Notes under the pieces: model-generated
The model's database searches: none
What the model saw: only the letters and a program-made list of their open reading frames with translations
Told to the model about the DNA's origin: nothing
DNA from: Sphingobium xanthum
GTDB lineage: Bacteria; Pseudomonadota; Alphaproteobacteria; Sphingomonadales; Sphingomonadaceae
DNA: 64,000 nucleotides
Reading direction: 5' to 3'
Assembly (NCBI RefSeq): GCF_019737615.1
Contig: NZ_JAHKKS010000002.1
Coordinates: forward strand, 124,001 to 188,000
Shown: one piece after another, positions 51,600 to 59,950 of the stretch
Numbering within the stretch: position 1 is the stretch's first letter
Layout of the letters: every line of letters starts with the position of its first letter
Translations under genes and position numbers: made by a program

Positions 51600-52496
51600 T
51601 CATGCCGCTCCGGGCCGCGCTATCAAGGGAAGCCCGATGCCTGCGAGGATCAGCGCCATGCCGATCAGATGATGCTGATCGAACGGCTCGCCGAGGATCA
51701 GCGACGCCAGGATCGCGCCAAAGAGCGGCTGGAGATTGGTGACTTGCCCGGCGTCGCCCGCGCCGATCGTATCGACGGCCTTGTTGTAGAGGAAATAGCC
51801 CACGATCGACGGCAAGGTGATCAGATAGGCCAAGCCAGCCATCACCGACAGGCTGAGATGTACGTCCCTCGTCTGCAGTTCGACCGCCGAGAACGGCGCC
51901 GTGACAACGGCACCGATCACGATCGTGAGCGCGAGGAAGCTGAGGCCGCTGATCTGCGGGCGCAGGCGCAGCAGGACGGTATAGAATGACCACATCGTCA
52001 CGGCGCAGAGCATCAGCGCATCGCCGCGATTGAACGCCAGCACCGCCATTGCCGCCGGATCGCCGCGGAAGACGATGATGAGCACGCCCGCCGAGGCGAG
52101 CAGGCAGCCCGCGACCTGCGCCCAGCGCGGCATCACGCGGAACAGCAGGAAATCGAGCAGCAGCACCAACGCCGGAACGCCTGCCTGGATCAGCAGGCTG
52201 TTGGCCGCCGTCGTATACTGAAGCCCCGAATACATGAGGGCATTGAAGGACCCCACGCCGACGATCCCGAGCAGCAGGATGACCGGCCACCCCTGCCGGA
52301 TCGCACCCCAGTCCGCCCGAATGTGCCGCCACGCGAGCGGCACCGCGATCAACGCCGCACCGCCCCAACGCAGGAACGCCATCGTCAGGGGCGGCACGTC
52401 CATCCGCATGGCACGCCCAAGGATGCTGTTGCCGGACCAGATCAGCATGACGAGCACGAGCATGAGATAGATGTTGCGGCGGGAAGCCGTCGGCAC
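51600..52496 (-). CDS. EamA/DMT-superfamily transporter
   Basis: A 298-residue permease with ten hydrophobic segments in two EamA repeats (YLMLVLVMLIWSGNSILGRAM starts the first; ALMLCAVTMWSFYTVLLRLRP the second). The end of repeat 2 has TNLQPLFGAILASLILGEPF, the usual EamA wording. The start is a GTG at 52496. DMT proteins typically export amino acids or metabolites; substrate unknown. Possibly downstream of nothing: about 360 bases upstream are gene-free. Confidence 0.87.
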   Translation of the reverse strand: MPTASRRNIYLMLVLVMLIWSGNSILGRAMRMDVPPLTMAFLRWGGAALIAVPLAWRHIRADWGAIRQGWPVILLLGIVGVGSFNALMYSGLQYTTAANSLLIQAGVPALVLLLDFLLFRVMPRWAQVAGCLLASAGVLIIVFRGDPAAMAVLAFNRGDALMLCAVTMWSFYTVLLRLRPQISGLSFLALTIVIGAVVTAPFSAVELQTRDVHLSLSVMAGLAYLITLPSIVGYFLYNKAVDTIGAGDAGQVTNLQPLFGAILASLILGEPFDQHHLIGMALILAGIGLPLIARPGAA

Positions 52497-52859
52497 GGTG
52501 CAGGCCTTTCGGCTGTTCGACGCTCGGGCCTATGGCTCCCCGGCCCCGGCTTGGCAAGCAAGGCCCGGCACTGCGCCAGGCGGCGCGGACGAATTCGGCG
52601 GCGGCCACAATGACTGAGTTGGGGTGGCTAGCTGCCATAAGCCCCTCCTCTGAAGAGGGGAGCTAAGGCAATAACGGCGTGCGGTCCGGACCATCGGGAG
52701 TGGCGTGGGGGGAGCAGCCGTTCTCGGCGTCGCGCCCTGTTGCCGGCCCGGCGATTTCTCGCCGAAGCGAGGGCGAGATGCGGGTCTGCCGCATCCGGAC
52801 CGGATCGACGATCGGCTCGGCGCGTGATATGATCGACGCGACTTTGTGGGAGAGAAATC
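52497..52859. other. Gene-free stretch before the PEP-CTERM gene
   Basis: No supported ORF. A short hairpin lies at about 52646-52664 (GCCCCTC, 7-base loop, GAGGGGAGC) without a T-run. Both flanking genes read away from this region, so it holds two promoters, which I cannot place confidently. Confidence 0.4.
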
Positions 52860-53666
52860 ATGTCGTTCTCACGCATTGCAGCTATCGTCGCGCAGATGCT
52901 GATTGCGGCCTCCGCACCGGCCGCTGCGACCATCTATCAGATCAGCTACAGCGGAACCTTCTGGTTCGGCAGCTATCATCTTGCGCCTAACGATCCGATG
53001 CAGAGCCTTGCCGGCAAGCCCTTTGAGATCGCGTGGCGGATCGATGACAGCAAAGGCTATTTTGTGAGCAAGACGTCGACCTTTGTCTATCTGCGCGGCG
53101 GAGCCGATTTCGAAACTTCCAGCCCTATCAGCGCCGTCGTCACGATTCCCGGCATCGTGACGTTCGACGTTCCCGGCCTAGATTTCGCTTTTGCATGGCG
53201 TCATGATTCTCCCCCCGGCGTGCCGGACGATTATGTGAGCGTGGCGGCAAGTGACTACAGCTCCGAGCGCACAGGAGATGATCTGGGCGACCCGGTGACC
53301 AGAGAAAAGTTTATCGCAGCAAACTTCTTTCTCGAAGATGATCCGGGCGGCAAGCAGGAGGAAATCCCTCAATACGGCACCTTGCTCGATACGGTGGAGC
53401 TTGGCGCGCCCCTCGCGAGGCCCATTGCCTCGACTGACTATCTGATCGCCTCGATCACGAGCTACGAGCGAATTTTCCATCACTTGGAAGACCGCTATGA
53501 AGATCTCCATTTTATTGATGGATATGCTCATGTCGGCACGCTTCGCTTCGAACGCATCTCCGCCGTGCCCGAACCGGCGAGTTGGGTCATGATGATCGGC
53601 GGTTTCGCTCTGGTCGGTTCAGCAATGCGGCGGCGGAAGCCAGACAGCCGTCTCGTCCGGCGCTAA
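52860..53666 (+). CDS. PEP-CTERM-anchored secreted protein
   Basis: A 268-residue exported protein with a signal peptide (about 1-23, ending PAAA). The middle is a beta-rich domain of unknown type. It ends with the PEP-CTERM sorting signal: VPEPASWVMMIGGFALVGSAMRRRK, that is, the PEP box, a membrane helix and a basic tail. Such proteins are recognised and cleaved by an exosortase and usually linked to exopolysaccharide export. No exosortase gene is in the window. The ATG at 52860 follows GGGAGAGAAATC. Ligand or function unknown. Confidence 0.87.
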   Translation: MSFSRIAAIVAQMLIAASAPAAATIYQISYSGTFWFGSYHLAPNDPMQSLAGKPFEIAWRIDDSKGYFVSKTSTFVYLRGGADFETSSPISAVVTIPGIVTFDVPGLDFAFAWRHDSPPGVPDDYVSVAASDYSSERTGDDLGDPVTREKFIAANFFLEDDPGGKQEEIPQYGTLLDTVELGAPLARPIASTDYLIASITSYERIFHHLEDRYEDLHFIDGYAHVGTLRFERISAVPEPASWVMMIGGFALVGSAMRRRKPDSRLVRR

Positions 53667-53994
53667 ACAATATTATTGGAGCCGCCGCGGCATGCGCTGA
53701 CAGAGTTTTTTTGTCGGCTTTGGCGTCGCAACCCGTCATTCCAAACTTGTCTGCGCACGCATTGAACCCTGTCCTACAGGACTCGCGCCATGGCATGGCC
53801 ATTGATCGATTCCCTCGATTAAAGCGCCGCCAGATGAAAAATCCCGCCGAATTTAATTTGGGCCGACCCCCGAACTTTCCGAACCTTCGAAAGAAAATTA
53901 CGCGCCCACGCAATCATCGCAGGCGCCGCTTGCTTTTGCCGACGATCAGGCATCTAACCGCCGCAACGATCGAAATACCGCGACGGAGCCGCCC
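53667..53994. repeat. Intergenic region carrying the short CTGTCCTACA repeat
   Basis: Only the 27 bases from 53769 (CTGTCCTACA, then GGACTCGCGCCATGGCA) match the sites at 33756 and 59715. Here the start is itself a small palindrome (CCTGT-CCT-ACAGG). A T7 run follows at about 53704-53711 after a weak GCCGC-rich stem, possibly ending the PEP-CTERM transcript. The rest holds the leader of the peptide transporter gene. Confidence 0.45.
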
Positions 53995-55401
53995 ATGACC
54001 ACAGCCGAAGCGACACCGTCGCTCACCCTGCCCGACCATGCCGACCGCGCCTTTCTCGGCCATCCCAAGGGCCTCGGCTATCTCGCCTTCACCGAAGCCT
54101 GGGAGCGCTTCTCCTATTACGGGATGCAGACGCTCCTCGTCCTCTACATGGTCAAATATCTGCTGCTGCCCGGCCAGGTCGAGAATATCGCCGCGTTCGA
54201 AGCCTTCCGGAACCTCCCACTCTATCGCGGCCTCGATGGCCAGCCGCTCGCGTCCGCCATTTTCGGCACTTATGCGGCCAGCGTCTATCTGACCCCGATC
54301 CTCGGCGGCTTCATTGCCGACCGCGTGCTTGGCAAGCGCCGCACCGTGCTGCTCGGCGCGATCACCATGGCGCTCGGCCATTTCCTGATGGCCTTCGAGG
54401 CGAGCTTCCTCTTCGCCCTGCTCTGCATGGTGCTCGGCTGCGGCATGTTCAAAGGCAATATCGCGAGCCAGGTCGGTGCGCTCTACAAGCCGGACGATCT
54501 GCGCCGCGCGGACGCCTTCCAGATCTTCTATCTCGGCATCAATGCGGGCGTGATCGCCTCGCCGCTGATCGTCGGCACGCTCGGCGAGAAGGTCGGCTGG
54601 CACTATGGCTTCGGCGCGGCTGGCGTCGGCATGCTCATCGGCCTCGCCATCTATATCGCCGGGCAGAAATATCTTCCGGCCGAGCATTTCGCGCCGCAGG
54701 GCAAGGGAAACGCCTCCGCCCGGCCCAAATCGGTCATGACTCGGCAGGACTGGCTGGCGCTCGTCGCCGTGGTCGTGCTGATTCCCGTTATGGCCGTCGC
54801 GATCGTGCCCAACAATCAGATCTTCAACGTCTATCTCATCTGGGGCGACGCGCAGTTCGATCTCAATTTCTTCGGCACCCGCTTGCCGACATCCTTCCTC
54901 GTGACGCTCGACGCCATCGTCTCGGTCAGCTTCCTCGCCATCGTGGCGCTGTTCTATCGCTGGTATGCGAAGCGCTGGCAGGAGCCGGACGAGCTCACCA
55001 AGATGATCATCGGCTCGGTCTTCTCGATCGCCGGCATGCTCTGCCTGTTCATGGCCGCCTCGACCGATGCGAGCGACGGCAAGATCGGCCTGTTCTGGCC
55101 GTTCATGTTCCACTTCATGAACTCGATCGGCTTCGCGCATCTGCTCCCGGTCAGCCTCGCGCTGTTCGCACGCCTCGCCCCGCAGCAGATCAACGCGACC
55201 GTGATCGGCCTCTATTATCTCGCCTTCTTCGGCGCCAATTCGATGGTCGGCTGGGTCGGCGGCTTCTACGAGACGATGTCGACGCCCGCCTTCTGGCTCA
55301 TGCACGCGGGCTTCGCCGCGGCATCGGGCAGCGTGTTCCTGCTGTTCAGGCTGTTCCTCGCCAGGCGCCTGCTGCACGCACCGGTGACGGTCGATGCCTG
55401 A
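53995..55401 (+). CDS. POT-family proton-dependent peptide transporter
   Basis: A 468-residue di/tripeptide:proton symporter with about 14 hydrophobic segments. The PTR2 signature is clear: FTEAWERFSYYGMQTLLVLYMV (with the E-x-x-E-R-like motif near residue 33), GGFIADRVLGKRRTVLLGA, and FQIFYLGINAGVIASPLIVGTL. The ATG at 53995 follows CGGAG. The SRP RNA gene lies convergent 17 bases past the stop. Confidence 0.93.
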   Translation: MTTAEATPSLTLPDHADRAFLGHPKGLGYLAFTEAWERFSYYGMQTLLVLYMVKYLLLPGQVENIAAFEAFRNLPLYRGLDGQPLASAIFGTYAASVYLTPILGGFIADRVLGKRRTVLLGAITMALGHFLMAFEASFLFALLCMVLGCGMFKGNIASQVGALYKPDDLRRADAFQIFYLGINAGVIASPLIVGTLGEKVGWHYGFGAAGVGMLIGLAIYIAGQKYLPAEHFAPQGKGNASARPKSVMTRQDWLALVAVVVLIPVMAVAIVPNNQIFNVYLIWGDAQFDLNFFGTRLPTSFLVTLDAIVSVSFLAIVALFYRWYAKRWQEPDELTKMIIGSVFSIAGMLCLFMAASTDASDGKIGLFWPFMFHFMNSIGFAHLLPVSLALFARLAPQQINATVIGLYYLAFFGANSMVGWVGGFYETMSTPAFWLMHAGFAAASGSVFLLFRLFLARRLLHAPVTVDA

Positions 55402-55418
55402 ACTGTGAGGGGAAAGGT

Positions 55419-55507
55419 GGAAGCCGGAACGACCCGCAGCGAATTCGTTGTGGCTGCTTCCGTCAGGACCTGACCAGGTTGGCGAGAACTGCGTCCGCCC
55501 GACTTCC
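55419..55507 (-). ncRNA. ffs: Signal recognition particle RNA (4.5S)
   Basis: On the minus strand the SRP Alu-less small RNA: a terminal helix GGAAGTCGG/CCGGCTTCC, and the conserved Ffh-binding region CAGGTCC-TGAC-GGAAGCAGCCA near its middle. The tetraloop is TGAC (URRC class) instead of the GNRA-type GGAA. Length 89 bases. With Ffh it targets nascent membrane proteins. A promoter-like pair lies at the expected distance upstream. Confidence 0.93.
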
Positions 55508-55514
55508 GGGGCGG

Positions 55515-55543
55515 CATATGGCTGGATCGGCATGAAAATGCAA
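55515..55543 (-). promoter_or_regulatory. Promoter of ffs
   Basis: On the minus strand TTGCAT (55543-55538), a 17-base spacer and CATATG (55520-55515) precede the predicted RNA 5' end (55507) by seven bases. The -35 element overlaps the Shine-Dalgarno site of the divergent VOC gene. Confidence 0.55.
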
Positions 55544-55556
55544 GGAGGTGCGCACG

Positions 55557-55958
55557 ATGAGTGAGACATCAGACAGCCCGGCGCCCGGCCGCATAACCGG
55601 CATCGGCGGCATTTTCTTCAAGGCGCGGGACACCAGCGCCCTCGCCGCCTGGTATCGTGACGTGCTCGGCCTCGGCATGGAAGGCTGGGACGGCGCCATG
55701 CTCCCCACCGGCCAGCCCGGCCAGGCGCCCTATCAGGTCTGGAGCCCATTCAAGGAAATCACCGACTATTTTGCGCCGTCAACCGCCAGCTTCATGATCA
55801 ACTTCGCCGTCGATGACATCGACGCCCTGCTCGCGCGCCTTGCCGACAAGGGCGTCGAACCGGTCGCCCGCGACGACAGCGACGAGAATGGCCGCTTCGC
55901 CTGGGTGATGGACCCGGAAGGCAACAAGATCGAGCTCTGGGAGCCTAAGGAAAGCTAA
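55557..55958 (+). CDS. VOC-superfamily (glyoxalase/bleomycin resistance-like) protein
   Basis: A 133-residue vicinal-oxygen-chelate fold protein. IGGIFFKARDTSALAAWYRDVLGLGMEGWDG and FAVDDIDALLARLADKGVEPV, then FAWVMDPEGNKIELWEP, are typical; the last Glu is a usual metal ligand. Substrate unknown. The ATG at 55557 has AAGGAGG eight bases upstream; the frame's GTG at 55548 is inside the ribosome site. Its stop overlaps the convergent ferredoxin stop by four bases. Confidence 0.87.
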   Translation: MSETSDSPAPGRITGIGGIFFKARDTSALAAWYRDVLGLGMEGWDGAMLPTGQPGQAPYQVWSPFKEITDYFAPSTASFMINFAVDDIDALLARLADKGVEPVARDDSDENGRFAWVMDPEGNKIELWEPKES

Positions 55959-56290
55959 AGCCCCTGCATGTTCCGGCTCTCGGCCGGAATGCGCACGGTG
56001 AGCGACTCCAGCGTCGCGGTCAGCATGATCTGGCAGGCAAGGCGGCTCGTCCGGGTCGTCGCCGCCGCGAGGTCGAGCATGTCCTCCTCGTCCTCGCTCG
56101 CGCGCGGCAAGAGCGGGAAGTCGGCCGGATCGACGATCACATGGCAGGTGGAGCAGGCCATCTGCCCCTCGCAGGTTCCCTCCAGCGGCTGGCCGGCGGC
56201 CTGCGCGATGTCGAGCAGATTGTCCCCCGCTGCGGCCCGCACTTCCTGAACCCGCTCGCCATCGGCGCTGACGAAGCGGACCAGGGTCAT
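55955..56290 (-). CDS. 2Fe-2S ferredoxin, adrenodoxin type
   Basis: An 111-residue [2Fe-2S] electron carrier. The cluster ligands are Cys40, Cys46, Cys49 and Cys86 (CEGQMACSTC, then RLACQI), the ISC/adrenodoxin spacing. It supplies electrons to Fe-S assembly or P450-like partners. Its ATG overlaps the cysteine desulfurase stop (ATGA), and two desulfurases lie upstream on the same strand, arguing for a role in Fe-S cluster or thiolation chemistry. Confidence 0.93.
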   Translation of the reverse strand: MTLVRFVSADGERVQEVRAAAGDNLLDIAQAAGQPLEGTCEGQMACSTCHVIVDPADFPLLPRASEDEEDMLDLAAATTRTSRLACQIMLTATLESLTVRIPAESRNMQGL

Positions 56291-57393
56291 GCCGCGACCT
56301 TCTGCATCGCGGCCGCCTCGTTGATGAGCATTGCCGCCTCGTCCAGTTCCTCGTGCGTCGTGTATCGCCCGAAGCCCATCCGCAGCGAACTGCGCGCCTC
56401 GATGTCGGTCAGGCCCAACGCCTTCAGCACATGACTCGGTCGCCCTGATCCGCTGGCGCAGGCCGATCCGAGCGAGAAGGCCACCGTCCGCACATCCGAG
56501 ATCAGCCGTGTCGCATCGATGCCGACGCGCCGGATATTGAGATTGCCATGATAGCGCTGGCCCGCTGATCCGTTGAGCTGCCAGTCCGCGAACAGGTCGA
56601 GCGCATGCACCCACAGGCTCTCGACATGCGCCTGATCCTCGGCCGGATGCGCCGCAGCCAATTGCGCCGCGACGCCGAAACCGGCGCACAGCATCGGCGA
56701 GAGGGTGCCGGGCCGGATGCCCTGCTCCTGCCCGCCGCCATGCATGAACGCAGGCAGCTCGATGCCATCTCGCAGCCAGAGCGCGCCGATGCCCTTGGGC
56801 CCGTGCATCTTGTGCGCCGTGATCGCCACGAGGTCGGCATCGGGCGTCGCGAACTTGCCGAAACCCTGCACTGCATCGCACACCACTGTCACGCCGCTCG
56901 CGCGGGCAATGGCGATCAGCGCCTCCACCGGCTGCGTCACGCCGATCTCGTTGTTCACCTGCATGACCGCCAGCAGTGCCGCACGCCCGTCGATTGCCGC
57001 TTCGGCAATGTCGAGATCGACCAGCCCGTCGCGACCGACGGGCAGGATCACGGGCTCAAAGCCCTCATGGCGCAGCGAGAGCACGGTATCGAGCACGGCG
57101 TGATGCTCGGTCGCCAGCGTGACCACGCGGCGGCGCTCCGGCGAGGACGCGCGCGCGGCGCCGACGATCGCGATGTTCAGCGCTTCGGTCGCGCCGGAGG
57201 TGAAGATGAGACGGCCATCGTGCTTGCCCAGCGAATCCATGATCCGCCCGCGCGCAAGCTCCACATCCGCGGCGGCCACGCGGCCCATGCGGTGTGCGCT
57301 GTTCGGATTGCCGTAATGCTCCATCGCCGCAATCATCGCTGCGGCGACTTCCGGCGCGAGCGCCGTCGTTGCCTGATAGTCCAGATAGATCAT
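56287..57393 (-). CDS. Cysteine desulfurase (second of a tandem pair)
   Basis: PLP enzyme that removes sulfur from cysteine as a persulfide for Fe-S clusters or tRNA thiolation, 368 residues. YLDYQATTALAPEV is the family start; the His in TEHHAVLD stacks on PLP, the PLP lysine is in AITAHKMHGPKG, and the active-site Cys loop is SLGSACASGSGRPSHVL. The ATG at 57393 overlaps the upstream desulfurase stop as ATGA. It is closely related in plan to its neighbour but not a recent copy. Confidence 0.93.
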   Translation of the reverse strand: MIYLDYQATTALAPEVAAAMIAAMEHYGNPNSAHRMGRVAAADVELARGRIMDSLGKHDGRLIFTSGATEALNIAIVGAARASSPERRRVVTLATEHHAVLDTVLSLRHEGFEPVILPVGRDGLVDLDIAEAAIDGRAALLAVMQVNNEIGVTQPVEALIAIARASGVTVVCDAVQGFGKFATPDADLVAITAHKMHGPKGIGALWLRDGIELPAFMHGGGQEQGIRPGTLSPMLCAGFGVAAQLAAAHPAEDQAHVESLWVHALDLFADWQLNGSAGQRYHGNLNIRRVGIDATRLISDVRTVAFSLGSACASGSGRPSHVLKALGLTDIEARSSLRMGFGRYTTHEELDEAAMLINEAAAMQKVAA

Positions 57394-58442
57394 GTTTTTT
57401 GCGTTCCCGTGGCGATGGCCTGCCACTGCGCAAGAAAGGCGTCAATGTCGCCAGCCTGCGTGTCGTGCCCCATAGTGACACGGATGACCTCACTTGCCGA
57501 GCGTTCATCCCATCCCATGGCGGAAAGCACATGGCTGGTGCGCAGGCTCCCGGAGGAGCAGGCACTGCCGGCGGAGACCGCAATGCCGGCCATGTCGAAC
57601 CGGATGAGCTGCGCCTGCGCGGAAACGCCGGGCATGCGATAGCTTGCGATCGTGGCGAGGCGCGGGGCATGCTCGGCTACGATATCCCCGCCTGCCGCCT
57701 TGATCGCCGCATCGAGCCGGGTACGCCAACCCACGACGTCATCGAGCCAGGCACGCGGAGACTCAAGTGCCGCGGCGAAGCCGATCGCCAGCGGCATCGC
57801 CTCGGTTCCGGGCCGATAACCCTGCTCCTGACCACCTTGTGCCCGAAGCAATGCCAGATCCCGCACGAGCAGCGCGCCAATCCCGATCGGCCCGCCCAGC
57901 TTGTGCGCGCTCAGGGCGATCATGTCCGCGCCCTGCGGCAGCGGAAGCTTGCCTGCCCCCTGGCTGCAATCGGCGAGGAGCAGCGCGCCCTGCTCATGCA
58001 GGCGATCGGCCAACGCATCGAGCGGCTGGATGACGCCGGTTTCGCTGTTGACCTGCTGGATCGCGATCAGCGCAGCCTCGTCGATCGCTTCGGGCAGGAT
58101 CACGTCCCCATCCGCGCCGACCGGCAAGCGCGCCTGCTCCGGCACATGACGCAGCACGGCGTCATGCTCGCTCGCGCCCGCCAGGAGGCCGCTCGACGTC
58201 GAACCGTTGAGAGCCAGCGCGATCGCTTCGCTCGCCCCCGATGTCAGAATGACATGCCCGTCCCAATCCAGCGCAGCAGCAAGGCGCTTGCGCGCATCCT
58301 CCAGCATCGCCCGCGCCTGCCGTCCGGCCGCGTGCGGCGAGGAAGGATTCGCCCAGACGTCAAAGCCTTGCAGCATCGCCTCCCGCGCGGCGGGCAGCAG
58401 CGGGCTCGTGGCGGCGTGGTCGAAATAGATGGGAGCGCTCAT
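57390..58442 (-). CDS. Cysteine desulfurase (first of a tandem pair)
   Basis: A 350-residue PLP cysteine desulfurase. IYFDHAATSPLLPAAREAM starts the family pattern; SEHDAVL holds the PLP-stacking His, ALSAHKLGGPIGIG the PLP lysine, and SAGSACSSGSLRTSHVL the active-site Cys. All key residues are intact, so neither copy looks degenerate. It heads a three-gene minus-strand unit (two desulfurases, ferredoxin). A nested palindromic repeat separates it from the divergent hydrolase gene. Possibly one copy serves clusters and the other tRNA thiolation; that is inference. Confidence 0.93.
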   Translation of the reverse strand: MSAPIYFDHAATSPLLPAAREAMLQGFDVWANPSSPHAAGRQARAMLEDARKRLAAALDWDGHVILTSGASEAIALALNGSTSSGLLAGASEHDAVLRHVPEQARLPVGADGDVILPEAIDEAALIAIQQVNSETGVIQPLDALADRLHEQGALLLADCSQGAGKLPLPQGADMIALSAHKLGGPIGIGALLVRDLALLRAQGGQEQGYRPGTEAMPLAIGFAAALESPRAWLDDVVGWRTRLDAAIKAAGGDIVAEHAPRLATIASYRMPGVSAQAQLIRFDMAGIAVSAGSACSSGSLRTSHVLSAMGWDERSASEVIRVTMGHDTQAGDIDAFLAQWQAIATGTQKT

Positions 58443-58454
58443 AACCTACCTAGC

Positions 58455-58609
58455 TCCTCTCCCCTTGCGGGAGAGGATACCGAGCCTTGTCGCTGCCGGC
58501 GACTAGGCGAAGTTGGAGAGGGGGCTTTCAAGGAGAAACCCCTCTCCAAGTTTCGCTAGCAGGCCTGCGGCCAGCAAGCTGCACTATCCTCTCCTGCAAG
58601 GGGAGAGGA
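58455..58609. repeat. Nested palindromic intergenic element
   Basis: Outer arms (CCTCTCCCCTTGCGGGAGAGGATA, from 58455, and its inverted copy ending at 58609) and inner arms (GGCGAAGTTGGAGAGGGG, 58507-58524; CCCCTCTCCAAGTTTCGC, 58539-58556) both pair, though the two pairs are not exactly concentric. The element occupies the space between two divergent genes. It differs from the repeats at 24.3-24.7 kb, 28.6 kb and 44.7 kb. Confidence 0.7.
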
Positions 58610-58728
58610 AGCAGGAACTCACAGCCCTCCCAATAACGTTGCGAAACACGGCTCTCAGCCTATATAAGCGCCCATCCCGTGCGCGCCAGCTTCCACTGGC
58701 GACAAGCCCCTCTCAGCTTTCAGGTGCC

Positions 58729-59385
58729 ATGCCCGACGTCATTTTCCCCGGTCCCGAAGGCCGACTCGAAGGCCGTTTCAGCCCCCCGCCCCGTCCCCGC
58801 GCACCTGTTGCGCTGATCCTGCATCCGCATCCGCAGGGCGGCGGCACGATGAACGATCGCATCACGCAGGCGCTCTACAAGACGTTTGTGAAGCGCGGCT
58901 TCGCAACTTTGCGGTTCAATTTCCGCGGCGTCGGCCGTAGCCAGGGCGTGTTCGATAACGGCATTGGCGAACTGAGCGACGCCGCCGCCGCGCTTGATTG
59001 GGTGCAGAGCTTCCATCAGGAAGCGCAGACCACCTGGATCGCCGGCTTCTCCTTCGGCGCGTGGATTTCGATGCAGCTGCTCATGCGCCGTCCGGAAGTG
59101 CGCGGCTTCATCTCGGTCGCGCCGCCCGCAAACATGTATGACTTCTCGTTCCTCGCCCCCTGCCCCGCCTCCGGCATCATCGTGCAGGGCGTGAATGACG
59201 AGGTGGTTTCCGCCCAGTCCGTGCAGAAGCTTGTCGACAAGCTGCGCACGCAGAAGGGCATCACCATCCATCACGACGAGATCCGCAACGCCAATCACTT
59301 CTTCGAGCATGAGCTCGATCAGCTGATGATGAGCGTCGATAATTATCTCGACATGCGCCTCGCACCGGATTCGCCGATCCGCTGA
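58729..59385 (+). CDS. Alpha/beta-hydrolase (COG2945 type)
   Basis: A 218-residue serine hydrolase. The nucleophile motif is GFSFG in WIAGFSFGAWISM; LILHPHPQGGGTMNDRI and TLRFNFRGVGRSQG surround the oxyanion hole, and the catalytic His is in NANHFFEHE. Substrate unknown. The ATG at 58729 marks the start of family similarity. The gene is divergent from the desulfurase/ferredoxin unit, a neighbourhood that recurs in alphaproteobacteria near Fe-S assembly genes. Confidence 0.88.
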   Translation: MPDVIFPGPEGRLEGRFSPPPRPRAPVALILHPHPQGGGTMNDRITQALYKTFVKRGFATLRFNFRGVGRSQGVFDNGIGELSDAAAALDWVQSFHQEAQTTWIAGFSFGAWISMQLLMRRPEVRGFISVAPPANMYDFSFLAPCPASGIIVQGVNDEVVSAQSVQKLVDKLRTQKGITIHHDEIRNANHFFEHELDQLMMSVDNYLDMRLAPDSPIR

Positions 59386-59398
59386 GGTCTGGCCGCTG

Positions 59399-59698
59399 AT
59401 GCTCGTCCTCGCCGGATCGATCCGACTTCCGGTTGAGAAACTGCCCGAAGCCCGCCCGGTCATGCAGCGCATGATCGAGGCGAGCCGCGCGGAGCCGGGC
59501 TGTGTCGCCTATAGTTTCGCCGAGGACCTGCTGGAGCCCGGCCTCATCCGCATTTTCGAGGTCTTTCGCGACCATGAAGCGCAGCAGGCGCATTCGCAAA
59601 GCCAGCATATGAAAGACTGGCGCGCTGCCTGGCCGGCGCTCGGCATCGGCGAGCGGCAGATCACGCATTACGAGGTGTCCGGCGCCCACGAAAGCTGA
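59399..59698 (+). CDS. YgiN-like antibiotic biosynthesis monooxygenase domain protein
   Basis: A 99-residue single-domain ABM (dimeric alpha/beta barrel) protein. LVLAGSIRLPVEKLPEARPVMQRMIEASRAEPGCVAYSFAEDL and RIFEVFRDHEAQQAHSQSQHM match the family. YgiN itself oxidises quinols, but the substrate here is open. It starts 13 bases after the hydrolase stop and is probably cotranscribed with it. Confidence 0.87.
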   Translation: MLVLAGSIRLPVEKLPEARPVMQRMIEASRAEPGCVAYSFAEDLLEPGLIRIFEVFRDHEAQQAHSQSQHMKDWRAAWPALGIGERQITHYEVSGAHES

Positions 59699-59713
59699 GC
59701 GCAACCCTCAAAA

Positions 59714-59935
59714 GCCTGTCCTACACGCCCCGCGCCGTGGCAGCGTCTGCCTGACCTCGCTCCTTCTCATCGTCCGACATCGACAAGAAACCGCAGCCGT
59801 TCTTCGGCCACGGACGGACTTTTGCCGAGATCACCATGGCTCATATGCGCGAACATGGAGAAGTTAGGAGGCTTAGGTGTTTGAAATCGCTTCAAACAGC
59901 CATTTCCGCTTTCTGCCGAAAAACGACAATCCAAG
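59714..59935. repeat. Diverged dispersed repeat, copy 2
   Basis: It begins with CCTGTCCTACAC at 59714 and has a core at 59815-59866 matching 33869-33918. On the minus strand the core reads NFSMFAHMSHGDLGKSP. It fills most of the 252-base gap between the monooxygenase and EamA genes. Ends are approximate. Confidence 0.5.
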
Positions 59936-59950
59936 GGCAATTTACGCCAC

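Noticed and set aside
51405..51600. Possible SRP RNA gene near dnaX
   Set aside because: No GGTCAGGTCC or GGAAGCAGCC core here; the true ffs is at 55419-55507.
52628..52990. ORFs on both strands before the PEP-CTERM gene
   Set aside because: No ribosome site, no similarity, and the plus-strand one runs out of frame into the real gene.
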